A DNA stretch of 64,000 nt from Salinisphaera sp002433465 (GTDB taxonomy: Bacteria; Pseudomonadota; Gammaproteobacteria; Nevskiales; Salinisphaeraceae): contig NZ_APNL01000005.1 of NCBI RefSeq assembly GCF_040361435.1, positions 1 through 64,000 on the forward strand. The letters are read 5' to 3'. The notes below the pieces were generated by a model. It had not been told where the DNA came from and did not search any database. It was given only the letters and a program-made list of their open reading frames with translations. A program made the position numbers and the translations under genes. Below, in pieces: positions 1 to 8,728 of this stretch (positions are counted from its first letter, which is position 1; each line of letters opens with the position of its first letter).

Positions 1-397
1 TTACACAGCTAGGCAGGCCGGCAACCGAAAGCGCAGCGATCGCCGCGCAGGCCCCCGGCACCGCAAGTACCGGATACCCCGCCGCACGCACCGCGCCGAC
101 CAGCGCATAGCCCGGGTCGCTGACCAGGGGCGTGCCGGCATCACTGATCAAAGCCACCGAATCGCCGGCCGCCAGTCGATTGACGATGGTATCGATGCGC
201 GCGCCTTCGTTGTGCTCGTGCAACGACATCATGGGCGTATCGATGCCCAGGTGGCGGGTCAGGCGCGCGCTGTGACGGGTATCTTCGGCGGCGATCAATG
301 CCACCTCTGCGAGCGTGCGCCGCGCCCGATCGCTGAAATCGCCGAGGTTGCCGATGGGCGTGGCCACAATCCAGAGTGCGGCCGTGGTCGATTGCAT
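1..397 (-). CDS. rsmI: 16S rRNA 2'-O-methyltransferase RsmI (partial, C-terminus outside window)
   Basis: This is the N-terminal ~132 residues of RsmI, the SAM-dependent enzyme that 2'-O-methylates C1402 of 16S rRNA. The reverse-strand translation begins with MQSTTAALWIVATPIGNLGD and continues with the family's AAEDTRHSARLTRHLGI and ALISDAGTPLVSDPGY segments, which belong to the tetrapyrrole-methylase fold. The reading frame is open to the window edge, so the C-terminal part is missing only because of the cut. It is divergent from lpoA, the same arrangement as in E. coli, which supports both calls. Confidence 0.92.
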   Translation of the reverse strand, partial: MQSTTAALWIVATPIGNLGDFSDRARRTLAEVALIAAEDTRHSARLTRHLGIDTPMMSLHEHNEGARIDTIVNRLAAGDSVALISDAGTPLVSDPGYALVGAVRAAGYPVLAVPGACAAIAALSVAGLPSCV

Positions 398-495
398 AGT
401 CGTTTCACGACGTCGTAGGGGTGGCGCTGATATTATGCAGGCCATACCGGCGCGCTTGGGGGATACGGCGCGCAAACCTGGGAGTTGCAAATATT

Positions 496-2406
496 ATGAC
501 CGTCTCTAAAAAGCTATCGCTGGGCCCGATCGCCGTCCTGCTTATTGCGCTGATGCTGGCCGGCTGCGCCGAGCAGTTACGACAGGCCCAGGGCCAGTTC
601 GGCAACGCCCAGGCCGGCACGCCCGAGGAGGCGGTCGCACAAGGCGATTACGCCCGTGCTGCCGAACTTTATGCCCAGGCCTCGGCCAGCACCTCGGACC
701 GTGATCGGTCACGACAGCTGCGCTTCGAAGCCGGGTTGGCCGCCGCCCAGGCCGGCGACGCCGAGATGGCCAAGCAGATCCTGTCGAGCTTTCCGCCCAG
801 CACGCTCAACGACCTGGAACGGGCCCGCTACAAATTGGCGCGCCGCGAAGTGAATCTCGTGGGCACACCGCCGGCGGCAGCGCTCGAACAGCTGCCCCCA
901 CCGGGCAGCGGCACGCCGCCCCAGGTGGCCGAACGGGTCTGGGAAAAACGCGCCCAGCTGCATTTCGAACAGAACAACCTGATCGCCGGAATCGGCGCGC
1001 TCGTGCAGCGCGGCGTATGGCTGGTCGACGACCGCATGCTGCGCGGCAACGACGACAACATCTATTCCAAGGCGCTGGATGCCATCACCCGAGGCCAGGG
1101 CCCGCAAAGCCAGGCCGCCCAGGATGCCGATCAGACCACGGTGGGCTGGCTGGCGCTTGCCGAGATCGGCCAGCGCCGCTGGAACAGCCGCAACGAACGC
1201 GACCAGGCGCTGGCGGCCTGGGAAGAACGTTTTCCGCAGCATCCGGCCACCCGGAGCATACTCGATCAGCGCTTTGACTATCGCGCCCGCACCTCCCCGG
1301 TCGAGCGCAGCCGCCCCGGCCAGCGCTTCGGGCAGGCTCCGCGCCCGCAAAACGATAGCGTGGCCCTGGCGTTGCCCATGACGGGCAACTTTTCGAGCGC
1401 GGCCAAGGCCATTCGCGACGGCTTCATGTTTGCCTACGAAAACGACAGCAGCAAACCGGCCCGCCCGCAGGTCTACGACACCAGCGCCATGAGCGCGAGT
1501 GAATTGCTGCAGCGGGCGCAGAGCGACCGGGTGGGCATTCTGGTGGGCCCGCTCGACAAACCGAAGGTCGCGGAGCTCGCACGCCTGGACAGCCAGATCC
1601 CGACCGTCGGTCTCAATTACACCGATACGCCTGACAGCCGCCCCGGCTTTTATCAGTTCGCCCTCGCGCCCGAGGACGAAGCCCGCGAGGTCGCACGCCA
1701 GGCCGCTGCCAAGGGCCGCACGCGCGCGCTGGCCCTGGTGCCCAGCGGCGACTGGGGCATGCGCGTGTTCAACGCGTTTCGCAGCGAGCTGGAAAAACGC
1801 GGCGGCCAGGTCGTCGACCAGGCAACCTATGAGCCCAGCGAGCCGGATCACCGCGACCCGATTCAGCGCCTGCTACAGAGTTATCGCCGCGGCGGCGCCG
1901 ACTATATCTTCGTGGCGGCCCAACCCGCCCAGGCACGCCTGATCCGCAGCCAGCTTCGCTATTACCGGGCACGCAACCTGGCCATGCTGACCACCTCGCA
2001 TGCCTATACCGGCAGCCCCGATCCGGGCGAGGATATCGACCTCAACGGCGTCGAGTTCGTCGACATGCCCTGGGTGGTCGGCGCCGGCGATTTTCTCGAC
2101 TCGCGCCGCGCCGAAGCGATTCAACGCTATGGCACGACCGCCGAGCACTACGAGCGTCTGTTCGCCATGGGCATGGACGCATGGAAGCTTGCCGATCGTA
2201 TCGCCGAGCGTGGCCTGCGCCCGGACGATCTGTTCGAAGGCATGACCGGCGTGCTCAAGGTCAACCCCGATGGCACCATCCGGCGCTATCTGGCCTGGGC
2301 GGTATTCCGCGACGGCGAGCCGGAGCTGGTGGAAATGCCGTCGATCAGCGACGCCAAGAACGACGACGCCGGGTCGTCGACCGCCCGCGATCCTTGGGCC
2401 CGCTAA
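496..2406 (+). CDS. lpoA: Penicillin-binding protein activator LpoA (outer-membrane lipoprotein)
   Basis: LpoA is an outer-membrane lipoprotein that reaches through the periplasm to stimulate the peptidoglycan synthase PBP1A. The ATG at 496 is preferred over an upstream GTG at 421 because it places a lipoprotein signal at the N-terminus: a short basic segment, a hydrophobic stretch, then the lipobox LAGC with Cys24. The N-terminal half is rich in Ala/Gln helices (TPR-like) and the C-terminal half (from about residue 290, with VALALPMTGNFSSAAKAIRDGF) resembles a type I periplasmic-binding fold, the two-domain plan of the LppC/LpoA family. At 636 residues the length is normal. It heads an lpoA-yraN-diaA cluster as in E. 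coli. Confidence 0.92.
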   Translation: MTVSKKLSLGPIAVLLIALMLAGCAEQLRQAQGQFGNAQAGTPEEAVAQGDYARAAELYAQASASTSDRDRSRQLRFEAGLAAAQAGDAEMAKQILSSFPPSTLNDLERARYKLARREVNLVGTPPAAALEQLPPPGSGTPPQVAERVWEKRAQLHFEQNNLIAGIGALVQRGVWLVDDRMLRGNDDNIYSKALDAITRGQGPQSQAAQDADQTTVGWLALAEIGQRRWNSRNERDQALAAWEERFPQHPATRSILDQRFDYRARTSPVERSRPGQRFGQAPRPQNDSVALALPMTGNFSSAAKAIRDGFMFAYENDSSKPARPQVYDTSAMSASELLQRAQSDRVGILVGPLDKPKVAELARLDSQIPTVGLNYTDTPDSRPGFYQFALAPEDEAREVARQAAAKGRTRALALVPSGDWGMRVFNAFRSELEKRGGQVVDQATYEPSEPDHRDPIQRLLQSYRRGGADYIFVAAQPAQARLIRSQLRYYRARNLAMLTTSHAYTGSPDPGEDIDLNGVEFVDMPWVVGAGDFLDSRRAEAIQRYGTTAEHYERLFAMGMDAWKLADRIAERGLRPDDLFEGMTGVLKVNPDGTIRRYLAWAVFRDGEPELVEMPSISDAKNDDAGSSTARDPWAR

Positions 2407-2512
2407 TACGATCGGGGCGCGCGCCGGCGGTCCGGCGGCGCATGGCGCCCGGCCGCCGGGACGCGGCCAGGGCATGCGAGCACCCTGGCGGCGCCCCGCG
2501 CTAGGTTTGCGC

Positions 2513-2872
2513 ATGCGTCGAAGCACGCTTGCAACCGGGCACGACGCAGAAGATGTGGTGGATCGCGCCGCGCGCAAGCGCGGCTGGAAGCGTATCGAGC
2601 GCAATTACAACGTCCGCGGCGGTGAGCTGGACCTGGTCTACGATGCCCGCGGCACTCTGGTAATTGTCGAGGTTCGCTATCGCACGCGCAGCGACTACGG
2701 CAGCGCTGCGGCCACGGTCACACGCAGCAAGCAGCAGCGCATCGTACGGGCCGCCCGTCATTTTCTGGTGCAATATCCGCGCTATGCGCAGGCCACGATT
2801 CGTTTCGATGTGGTCGGCGTAAATGCCCACAACGAACTCGACTGGATAGAGAACGCTTTCTATGCCGAATGA
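2513..2872 (+). CDS. yraN: YraN family protein (UPF0102, endonuclease-like fold)
   Basis: This is a 119-residue UPF0102/YraN protein. The core motifs are visible: an N-terminal helix with GHDAEDVVDRAARKRGW, then RGGELDLVYD and VIVEVRYR, which match the D-x(n)-E-V-x-Y pattern of the restriction-endonuclease-like fold, then the conserved TRSKQQRI segment. Its biochemical function is not established. The ATG at 2513 gives the usual family length; an in-frame ATG at 2474 would add 13 residues and cannot be excluded. The stop overlaps the diaA start by 11 nt, suggesting translational coupling. Confidence 0.88.
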   Translation: MRRSTLATGHDAEDVVDRAARKRGWKRIERNYNVRGGELDLVYDARGTLVIVEVRYRTRSDYGSAAATVTRSKQQRIVRAARHFLVQYPRYAQATIRFDVVGVNAHNELDWIENAFYAE

Positions 2873-3461
2873 AGCCGATACCCGCCTGCAGCTGATCGGG
2901 CAGCTTTTCGCCGACAATGCACAGGCCAATATGGCCACCCTGGCTGCCAACGACCGGCAAATCGTCGCCGCCGCCGATCTGCTGATCGATTGCCTGGATC
3001 GCGGCCACAAGATCCTGTCCTGCGGCAACGGCGGCTCCGCCGGCGACGCACAGCATTTTTCCTCGGAGTTGATCAACCGCTTCGAGCGCGAGCGGCGCGC
3101 CTTGCCCGCCGTCGCGTTAACCACAGAAAGCTCCACGCTGACCGCGATCGCCAACGACTACGCCTACGAGCGGCTGTTCGCGCGTCAGATCGAAGCCCTG
3201 GGCCAGCCCGGCGACGTCCTGCTGGCGATCAGTACCAGCGGCAATTCCGCCAACGTCTGTGAAGCCGTGGACAGCGCCCACGCGCAGGGGCTGAACGTGC
3301 TCGCTCTGACCGGCAAGGAAGGCGGCCGCATGGCCGCGCTTCTCCAGGAACAGGACGTCGAGCTAAGAGCGGCATCGAACAGCACCGCGCGCATCCAGGA
3401 GATGCACCTGCTGTTCATCCACTGCCTGTGCCGCCTGATCGAGGATCACTTGCTCGACTGA
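2862..3461 (+). CDS. diaA: SIS-domain protein DiaA (DnaA initiator-associating factor; phosphoheptose isomerase-like)
   Basis: This 199-residue SIS-domain protein carries the family's CGNGGSAGDAQHFSSEL and STSGNSANV sugar-phosphate-binding motifs. In E. coli the gene after yraN is diaA, whose product binds DnaA and promotes replication initiation; the paralogue GmhA is a sedoheptulose-7-phosphate isomerase. The position directly after lpoA and yraN favours DiaA, but sequence alone does not fully separate it from GmhA. It starts inside the 3' end of yraN. In E. coli the lipoprotein gene dolP follows; here it is absent and the next gene is convergent sspB. Confidence 0.85.
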   Translation: MPNEADTRLQLIGQLFADNAQANMATLAANDRQIVAAADLLIDCLDRGHKILSCGNGGSAGDAQHFSSELINRFERERRALPAVALTTESSTLTAIANDYAYERLFARQIEALGQPGDVLLAISTSGNSANVCEAVDSAHAQGLNVLALTGKEGGRMAALLQEQDVELRAASNSTARIQEMHLLFIHCLCRLIEDHLLD

Positions 3462-3465
3462 GCGC

Positions 3466-3485
3466 CTGCGGCCGGGCTGCCGCAG
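3466..3485. terminator. Hairpin between convergent diaA and sspB
   Basis: A perfect 7-bp stem (CTGCGGC/GCCGCAG) with a 6-nt loop sits between the two converging stop codons. There is no strong T-tract on either side, so it is only a weak intrinsic terminator candidate. Confidence 0.35.
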
Positions 3486-3495
3486 CAGGCTTGCC

Positions 3496-3927
3496 CTATT
3501 TAACCACCTTGAGATGCGGGTGCTTGCTCTTGGTGTCGCTGCCCTCTTCGTGCGTATCGGCGTCCGTGCCGCTGCCCGGCCCGTCATCGGGTGGCGTGGG
3601 CGCGGCTTCCACCTCTCCGAAGAGCATGCCCTCGCCGTTTTCGCGTGCATACAGCGCGAGCACCGCGCCCGGCGGCAGGCTCACGTTGTAGCTCTGCCCG
3701 GAAAAACGCGCCGAGAAACTGATCAGCTCATTTTCCAACGCCAGCCCGCGCACCGCGCCGGGGCTGATATTGACCGTGATCTTGCCATCCTCGGTAACGA
3801 ATTGACGCGGCACATCGACGCCGTCGGCGTCGGCAGCAACCAGCAGATGGGGCGTCAGATCGTTATCGAGCACCCAGTCGTAAAGGGCGCGAATCAGGTA
3901 CGGCCGGCGGGACGTCAGTTCGGCCAT
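3496..3927 (-). CDS. sspB: ClpXP protease specificity-enhancing factor SspB
   Basis: SspB delivers ssrA-tagged and other substrates to the ClpXP protease. The N-terminal domain (RRPYLIRALYDWVLDNDLTPHLLV) is typical. The acidic flexible linker ends in the short XB peptide HLKVVK, which docks on the ClpX N-domain. The ATG at 3927 was chosen over a GTG two codons upstream because a GAGG sits 8 nt before it. It lies downstream of sspA on the same strand with a 131-nt gap, the standard gammaproteobacterial order. Confidence 0.93.
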   Translation of the reverse strand: MAELTSRRPYLIRALYDWVLDNDLTPHLLVAADADGVDVPRQFVTEDGKITVNISPGAVRGLALENELISFSARFSGQSYNVSLPPGAVLALYARENGEGMLFGEVEAAPTPPDDGPGSGTDADTHEEGSDTKSKHPHLKVVK

Positions 3928-4058
3928 GAGCACAACCTCAAATCAGTAGCAAAGCGAATGATCTGCGTCCAACGGTGGGGCAGATCGCGCGTATAAACAA
4001 GTCGTGGGAATACGGGCAACGCCAGCGCAGGCGAGCGCCCGCAGCGACAACCGGTCGC

Positions 4059-4691
4059 TCAGCGCTTGGGCGGCAGCTGGCCCATTTCGGCCTCGATGGC
4101 CGACAGGCTTTCGGCAAAGGCCGGGCGCGCAAACAGGCGCTGCGCGTAGCTGCCAAGCGTTTTCGCATGCCGCGGCGGCAGCTTGACGCCGTAGTGCTCG
4201 AGACGCCATAGAATCGGCGCGAGCGTGCAGTCCACCAGCGAAAACTCCTCGCCGATATACTCACGCGGCGAAAAATCCGCGGCCAGCGTGGTCAGCAGCT
4301 CGGTCATGCGTTCGCGCGCCTTGCGGGCCACGGCAGGCGTACCGTCGAGATCCTCACACAGCTCGTAAAGATCCGCCTCCATGCGAAAGATGGCCAGGCG
4401 ATACTGGGCTCGCAGCACCGGATCCACCGGCATGAGCGGCGGGTGCGGATAACGCTCGTCGATATACTCCAGGATGATGCGCGGGTCGTAGACCACGAGA
4501 TCACGATCGACCAGCGTGGGCACCGTGTTATAGGGATTGAGCTCGAGAAGATCCTCGCTTTCCTCGTCTTCTCGAAGCTCGACCACCGTATAACTGGCCA
4601 CGCCCTTTTCGGCCATGATCAGTCGCACCCGGTGGCTGTGTACACAGCCCGGGCGCGAATAGAGCGTAATCGTAGCGCTACGACTGGCCAT
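4059..4691 (-). CDS. sspA: Stringent starvation protein A SspA (RNA polymerase-associated GST-fold protein)
   Basis: SspA is a glutathione-S-transferase-fold protein that binds RNA polymerase and affects stationary-phase and acid-stress transcription. At 210 residues it shows the GST N-domain (ITLYSRPGCVHSHRVRLIMAEKG, then NPYNTVPTLVDRDLVVYDPRIILEYID) and the helical C-domain with PRHAKTLGSYAQRLFARPAF. The PHPPLMP loop characteristic of SspA is present. The gene is 25 nt downstream of petC, so it is probably co-transcribed with the bc1 operon. Confidence 0.93.
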   Translation of the reverse strand: MASRSATITLYSRPGCVHSHRVRLIMAEKGVASYTVVELREDEESEDLLELNPYNTVPTLVDRDLVVYDPRIILEYIDERYPHPPLMPVDPVLRAQYRLAIFRMEADLYELCEDLDGTPAVARKARERMTELLTTLAADFSPREYIGEEFSLVDCTLAPILWRLEHYGVKLPPRHAKTLGSYAQRLFARPAFAESLSAIEAEMGQLPPKR

Positions 4692-4716
4692 GAATCAGCT
4701 TTCGAAGCGACGTGGT

Positions 4717-5463
4717 TTAATGCACATCGCGCCAGAATTCCCGCTTGAGCATATAGGCCAGCGCCGTGAACAACAGCAGGAACACGATCACCTTGAAGCC
4801 GAGCGAATAGCGCACCAGCTTGGCCGGCTCGCCCACGTAGACGAGAAAGTTGGTCAGATCGCCCACGGCCTGCTTGTACTCCGCCGGGTTGAGCTGGCCT
4901 TCCTGGATAAGCTCGAACTCCGGCGCGCCGTGGCCGGAACCGTGCGAACCCTCTTCTTCGTCGCCTTCGCTGTGCTTGAGCGCCTGATAACCCTGCAGCG
5001 GAGCAAGGACGGCGGGCATCGCCGTATTACTCATCACCACGTTGTTCACGCCGGTCGGGCGCGAGTCGTCGCGATAAAAGCTCAACAGGAAGCTATAGAC
5101 CCAGTCCGCGCCGCGCTCACGCGCGGTCAGCGACAGATCCGGCGGCGCCTTGCCGAACCATTCGGCCGCGCTCTCGGCGTCCATCGTGCCCTGGATGGTG
5201 TCGTGGATCTTGCCGCGGGTCATCATGAGATTGTTCTCCATGACGTCCTCGGGAATCTCCAGATCTTCTGCAATCCGCTGATAGCGCATGTATTGCAGCG
5301 AGTGGCAGCCGGAGCAGTAGTTCATGAACATCTTGGCGCCACGCTGAAGCGAAGCCTGGTTGCCAAGATTGGTGTCATGGTGAAAAGGCACCGATTCACC
5401 ACCGGCCGCCAATGCGGCCAGCGGCATCATCAGAAACAGCGCAATGAGGAACCGACGCATCAT
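4717..5463 (-). CDS. petC: Ubiquinol-cytochrome c reductase, cytochrome c1 subunit
   Basis: Cytochrome c1 accepts electrons from the Rieske centre in the bc1 complex and passes them to soluble cytochrome c. The protein has an N-terminal signal peptide (MMRRFLIALFLMMPLAALAAGG), the haem-attachment motif CSGCH near residue 55, a candidate Met ligand region around SNTAMPAVL, and a single C-terminal membrane anchor ending KREFWRDVH. The length of 248 residues is usual. The start overlaps the petB stop by 4 nt. Confidence 0.95.
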   Translation of the reverse strand: MMRRFLIALFLMMPLAALAAGGESVPFHHDTNLGNQASLQRGAKMFMNYCSGCHSLQYMRYQRIAEDLEIPEDVMENNLMMTRGKIHDTIQGTMDAESAAEWFGKAPPDLSLTARERGADWVYSFLLSFYRDDSRPTGVNNVVMSNTAMPAVLAPLQGYQALKHSEGDEEEGSHGSGHGAPEFELIQEGQLNPAEYKQAVGDLTNFLVYVGEPAKLVRYSLGFKVIVFLLLFTALAYMLKREFWRDVH

Positions 5464-6695
5464 CCCGTCACCCTTTCCGGAACCGGCTTGGTCCTGTCGA
5501 TCGCGCTATAGAACGGCATCAACAGGAAGAAGGCGAAATAGATCGCAGTACAAATCTGCGCGATGGTTGTCAGCAACGGGCTCGGCGCCTGGGTGCCGAT
5601 ATAGCCGAGGGTGATGAAAGCCACCACGAAAATCGCGAGCATTGCTTTGAAGATCAGCCCTTTGTAGCGAATCGACTTGACCTTGCTTCGATCCAGCCAC
5701 GGCAGCACGAACAGAATCAGTACCGCGCCAAACATGGCGATCACGCCCAGCAGCTTGGCAGGCACGCCCAACACTTCGAAGTTAATCGCACGCAGGATCG
5801 CGTAGAACGGCGTGAAGTACCACACCGGCGCAATGTGCTCGGGTGTGACCGACGGATTCGCTTCGGTGAAGTTCGGCGGCTCCAGGAAAAACCCGCCGAA
5901 CTCCGGCGCGAAGAAGATCACGCCGCAGAACAGGATCAGGAACACGCCCACGCCGAACAGATCCTTCACCGTGTAATAAGGGTGGAAAGGAATACCGTCG
6001 GCCGGGTGGCCGTCGGCGTTCTTGTTGGCCTTGATCTCGATACCGTCGGGGTTGTTCGAGCCCACGTGATGCAGCGCCATGATGTGCGCGATCACCAGAC
6101 CGACCAGCACGAACGGCAGCGCCACGACGTGCAACGCGAAGAAGCGATTGAGCGTGGCATCGCCAATGACGAAGTCACCGCGAATCCAGGTCGTGAGCTG
6201 CTCGCCGATCACCGGGATAGCCGAGAACAGCGAGATGATCACCTGCGCACCCCAGTAGGACATATTGCCCCACGGCAGCACGTAGCCCATGAAGGCCTCG
6301 GCCATCAACGCCAGGAAGATCAGGCAACCGAAGATCCACAGCAGCTCGCGCGGCTTGCGGTACGAGCCGTACAGCAGAGCGCGGAACATGTGCAGATAGA
6401 CCACGATAAAGAAGAACGATGCACCCGTGGAATGCATGTAGCGAATCAGCCAGCCCCATTCCACGTCGCGCATGATGTAGGCGACAGAGCCGAACGCCTC
6501 GGCGGCGGACGGCTTGTAGAACATCGCGAGCCAGATACCCGTGAGCAGCTGGTTGGCCAGCACCAGCATGGCCAGCGAGCCAAAGTAGTACCAGACGTTG
6601 AAGTTCTTCGGGGCGTAGTACTGGCCGATGTGTTCGTTCCACAGCTGGGTCGCCGGGAACCGGGCATCGACCCAGTTCATGAACTTGCTTGCCAT
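5460..6695 (-). CDS. petB: Ubiquinol-cytochrome c reductase, cytochrome b subunit
   Basis: This is the membrane core of the bc1 complex, oxidising ubiquinol at the Qo site and reducing quinone at Qi. It has 411 residues and many hydrophobic helices. The two haem-binding histidine pairs are visible in RYMHSTGASFFFIVVYLHMF and RFFALHVVALPFVLVGLVIAH. The Qo-site motif reads PVWY rather than PEWY (residues in EHIAPVWYFTPFYAILR). It is separated from petA by one nucleotide and overlaps petC. Confidence 0.96.
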   Translation of the reverse strand: MASKFMNWVDARFPATQLWNEHIGQYYAPKNFNVWYYFGSLAMLVLANQLLTGIWLAMFYKPSAAEAFGSVAYIMRDVEWGWLIRYMHSTGASFFFIVVYLHMFRALLYGSYRKPRELLWIFGCLIFLALMAEAFMGYVLPWGNMSYWGAQVIISLFSAIPVIGEQLTTWIRGDFVIGDATLNRFFALHVVALPFVLVGLVIAHIMALHHVGSNNPDGIEIKANKNADGHPADGIPFHPYYTVKDLFGVGVFLILFCGVIFFAPEFGGFFLEPPNFTEANPSVTPEHIAPVWYFTPFYAILRAINFEVLGVPAKLLGVIAMFGAVLILFVLPWLDRSKVKSIRYKGLIFKAMLAIFVVAFITLGYIGTQAPSPLLTTIAQICTAIYFAFFLLMPFYSAIDRTKPVPERVTG

Positions 6696-6696
6696 T

Positions 6697-7296
6697 TTAC
6701 GCAGCCTCCTCGCCGCCCTGGTTCGGATCCTCGCCTACCACTATAAGGCTGTCGCTCTCATAGCGATGCGGCGGCACCACCATATTCAGCGGCGCAGGCA
6801 CGCCCGAATAGACCCGGCCTGCGATATCGAACTTGGAGCCATGGCAGGGGCAAAAGAAGCCGCTATAGGACAACTGGCCGCCATCGGCTTCCGGTCGATA
6901 CTTGGGCGAGCAGCCCAGATGCGTGCAAATACCCACCATCACCAGCACCGCCGGCTCGATCGAGCGGTGCTTGTTGCGGCAGTATTCCGGCTGCTGGTCG
7001 GCCTTGGATTCGGGATCGGACAGCTGGGGTGCGACCTCGTCCAGGGTTTCGAGCATGTCCGGCGTGCGGCGCACGACCCAGACCGGTTTGCCTCGCCAGG
7101 TCACGCTCACGAGCGCGCCCTCTTCCAACGCAGCGATGTTGACTTCCACCGGAGCGCCAGCCGCCCTGGCGCGCGCACTCGGCAGCCAGGACTTGACGAA
7201 CGGTGTGGCCACAAAGGCCGCGCCCACGCCACCGACGGCTGCGGTGGCGGTGGTCAAAAATCGGCGCTTGCCGACGTCGACCCCCTCTTTGCTCAT
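6697..7296 (-). CDS. petA: Ubiquinol-cytochrome c reductase, Rieske iron-sulfur subunit
   Basis: The Rieske protein carries the [2Fe-2S] cluster of complex III. Its cluster ligands are in CTHLGC and CPCHGS (about residues 125-160). The N-terminus, GKRRFLTTATAAVGGVGAAF, combines a twin-arginine motif with an uncleaved membrane anchor, as usual for this protein. It is the first gene of the petABC-sspA-sspB series, with a promoter candidate about 100 nt upstream. Confidence 0.96.
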   Translation of the reverse strand: MSKEGVDVGKRRFLTTATAAVGGVGAAFVATPFVKSWLPSARARAAGAPVEVNIAALEEGALVSVTWRGKPVWVVRRTPDMLETLDEVAPQLSDPESKADQQPEYCRNKHRSIEPAVLVMVGICTHLGCSPKYRPEADGGQLSYSGFFCPCHGSKFDIAGRVYSGVPAPLNMVVPPHRYESDSLIVVGEDPNQGGEEAA

Positions 7297-7393
7297 GCGT
7301 AAAACCTCTTCGAGCAGGGCAGAAATGCCGGTTCGATTTTTCTAATGGGTGCGTGATCCGCGGCGTGACAGGACGCCGCAATGGAGTCGAAAA

Positions 7394-7399
7394 AGTATA
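7394..7399 (-). promoter_or_regulatory. Candidate -10 box for petABC
   Basis: The minus strand reads TATACT here, about 100 nt upstream of the petA ATG and just downstream of the hisD stop. A weak -35 (CTTTGA) lies 16 nt upstream. Candidate only. Confidence 0.4.
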
Positions 7400-7426
7400 G
7401 CACAGCGCGGCGCAATCAAAGCTGAC

Positions 7427-8728
7427 TCAGCCCTGGCCTTCGTCGCCGCGTACGCGCGCAGACGCCGCATGGGCATACAGCCCCTCGCCCACGGCAAGCT
7501 CGGCGGCGACCGGCGCCAGCGCGGCTGCGCCGCGCGGACTGGCCTGGATGATGGACAGGCGCTTCTGGAAATCGTAGACCCCAAGCGCCGACGAAAACCG
7601 CGCCGTGCGCCCGGTGGGCAGCACGTGGTTGGGCCCGGCACAGTAGTCGCCAAAGGCTTCGGGGGTGCGATGCCCCATGAAGATCGCGCCGGCGTGCTCG
7701 ATCGAATCCAGCAGCGCCTCCGGATCGGCGACGGCGAGCTCCAGATGTTCGGGGGCTATCCGATTGGACAAGGCCATGGCTTCGGCCATGTCGGCGACCG
7801 CGATCAGCGCGCCGTGGTTGGCCAGCGATGCGCGGATGATCTCGTGCCGCGGCTGGTCTTCGATCAGGCGTTCGACAGCGGCTTCGACAGCGGTAAGAAA
7901 ATCCCGGTCCGGACTGATCAACAGCGCCCGCGAATCCTCGCCGTGCTCGGCCTGGGCGAACAGATCCAGCGCTGCCCATTCCGGATCGCCGCTGCCATCG
8001 GCAACGATCAGTACTTCGGACGGCCCGGCGACCGATTCGATGCCCACCCGGCCAAATACCTGGCGCTTGGCTTCGGCCACATAGGCGTTGCCCGGGCCGA
8101 CGATCTTGTCGACACAGGGCACGCTGTGCGTGCCGTAGGCCAGCGCGGCGACGGCCTGCGCGCCGCCGATAGTGAAAAAGCGGTCCACCCCGGCGAGCGC
8201 AGCCGCGGCCAGCACCCAGTCGTTGACTTCACCGCCCGGCGCGGGCGACACCATGATGATCTGCGACACGCCGGCCACCCGGGCCGGCAGCGCGTTCATC
8301 AGCACGCTCGACGGATAGGCGGCCTTGCCGCCCGGCGCATACACACCGGCCCGCTCGATCGGGCGCACCAGCTGCCCCAGGCGGTTGCCGTATTCGTCTT
8401 CGTAGGACTGGGCTTCGATCTTCTGCGATTCGGCATAGCGTTGGATACGATCGGCCGCGGTTTCCAGCGCGGCACGCGGCTGCGCGGGCATTGCATCGAG
8501 CGCAGCACTCAGTCGCGCCGGGGCGATTTCCAGGGCGGCCATATCGGTCGCCGGATGCCGATCCAGCTCGCGCGTGTACGCCACCACCGCTTCGTCGCCG
8601 CGTTCGCGCACGTCGGCAATAATGGCCGCCACCCGGCTATCGATCTCGGCCTGGGCCGGCGTATCGTGATCGATGAGCGCTTCGAAGCGTGCCTCGAAGT
8701 CCTGGCTCGCACTGTCGAGACGCTGCAT
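7427..8728 (-). CDS. hisD: Histidinol dehydrogenase
   Basis: HisD carries out the last two NAD-dependent oxidations of histidine synthesis, from L-histidinol to L-histidine. The protein is about 433 residues and shows family motifs including the nucleotide- and zinc-site region GPGNAYVAEAKRQVFG, VAGPSEVLIVAD and the C-terminal EHLELAV and AGPNHVLPT segments. The start is either ATG 8728, sharing a base with the hisG stop, or the GTG one codon upstream at 8731. It closes the murA-hisG-hisD series; hisC, which often follows in Pseudomonas, is not here. Confidence 0.96.
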   Translation of the reverse strand: MQRLDSASQDFEARFEALIDHDTPAQAEIDSRVAAIIADVRERGDEAVVAYTRELDRHPATDMAALEIAPARLSAALDAMPAQPRAALETAADRIQRYAESQKIEAQSYEDEYGNRLGQLVRPIERAGVYAPGGKAAYPSSVLMNALPARVAGVSQIIMVSPAPGGEVNDWVLAAAALAGVDRFFTIGGAQAVAALAYGTHSVPCVDKIVGPGNAYVAEAKRQVFGRVGIESVAGPSEVLIVADGSGDPEWAALDLFAQAEHGEDSRALLISPDRDFLTAVEAAVERLIEDQPRHEIIRASLANHGALIAVADMAEAMALSNRIAPEHLELAVADPEALLDSIEHAGAIFMGHRTPEAFGDYCAGPNHVLPTGRTARFSSALGVYDFQKRLSIIQASPRGAAALAPVAAELAVGEGLYAHAASARVRGDEGQG

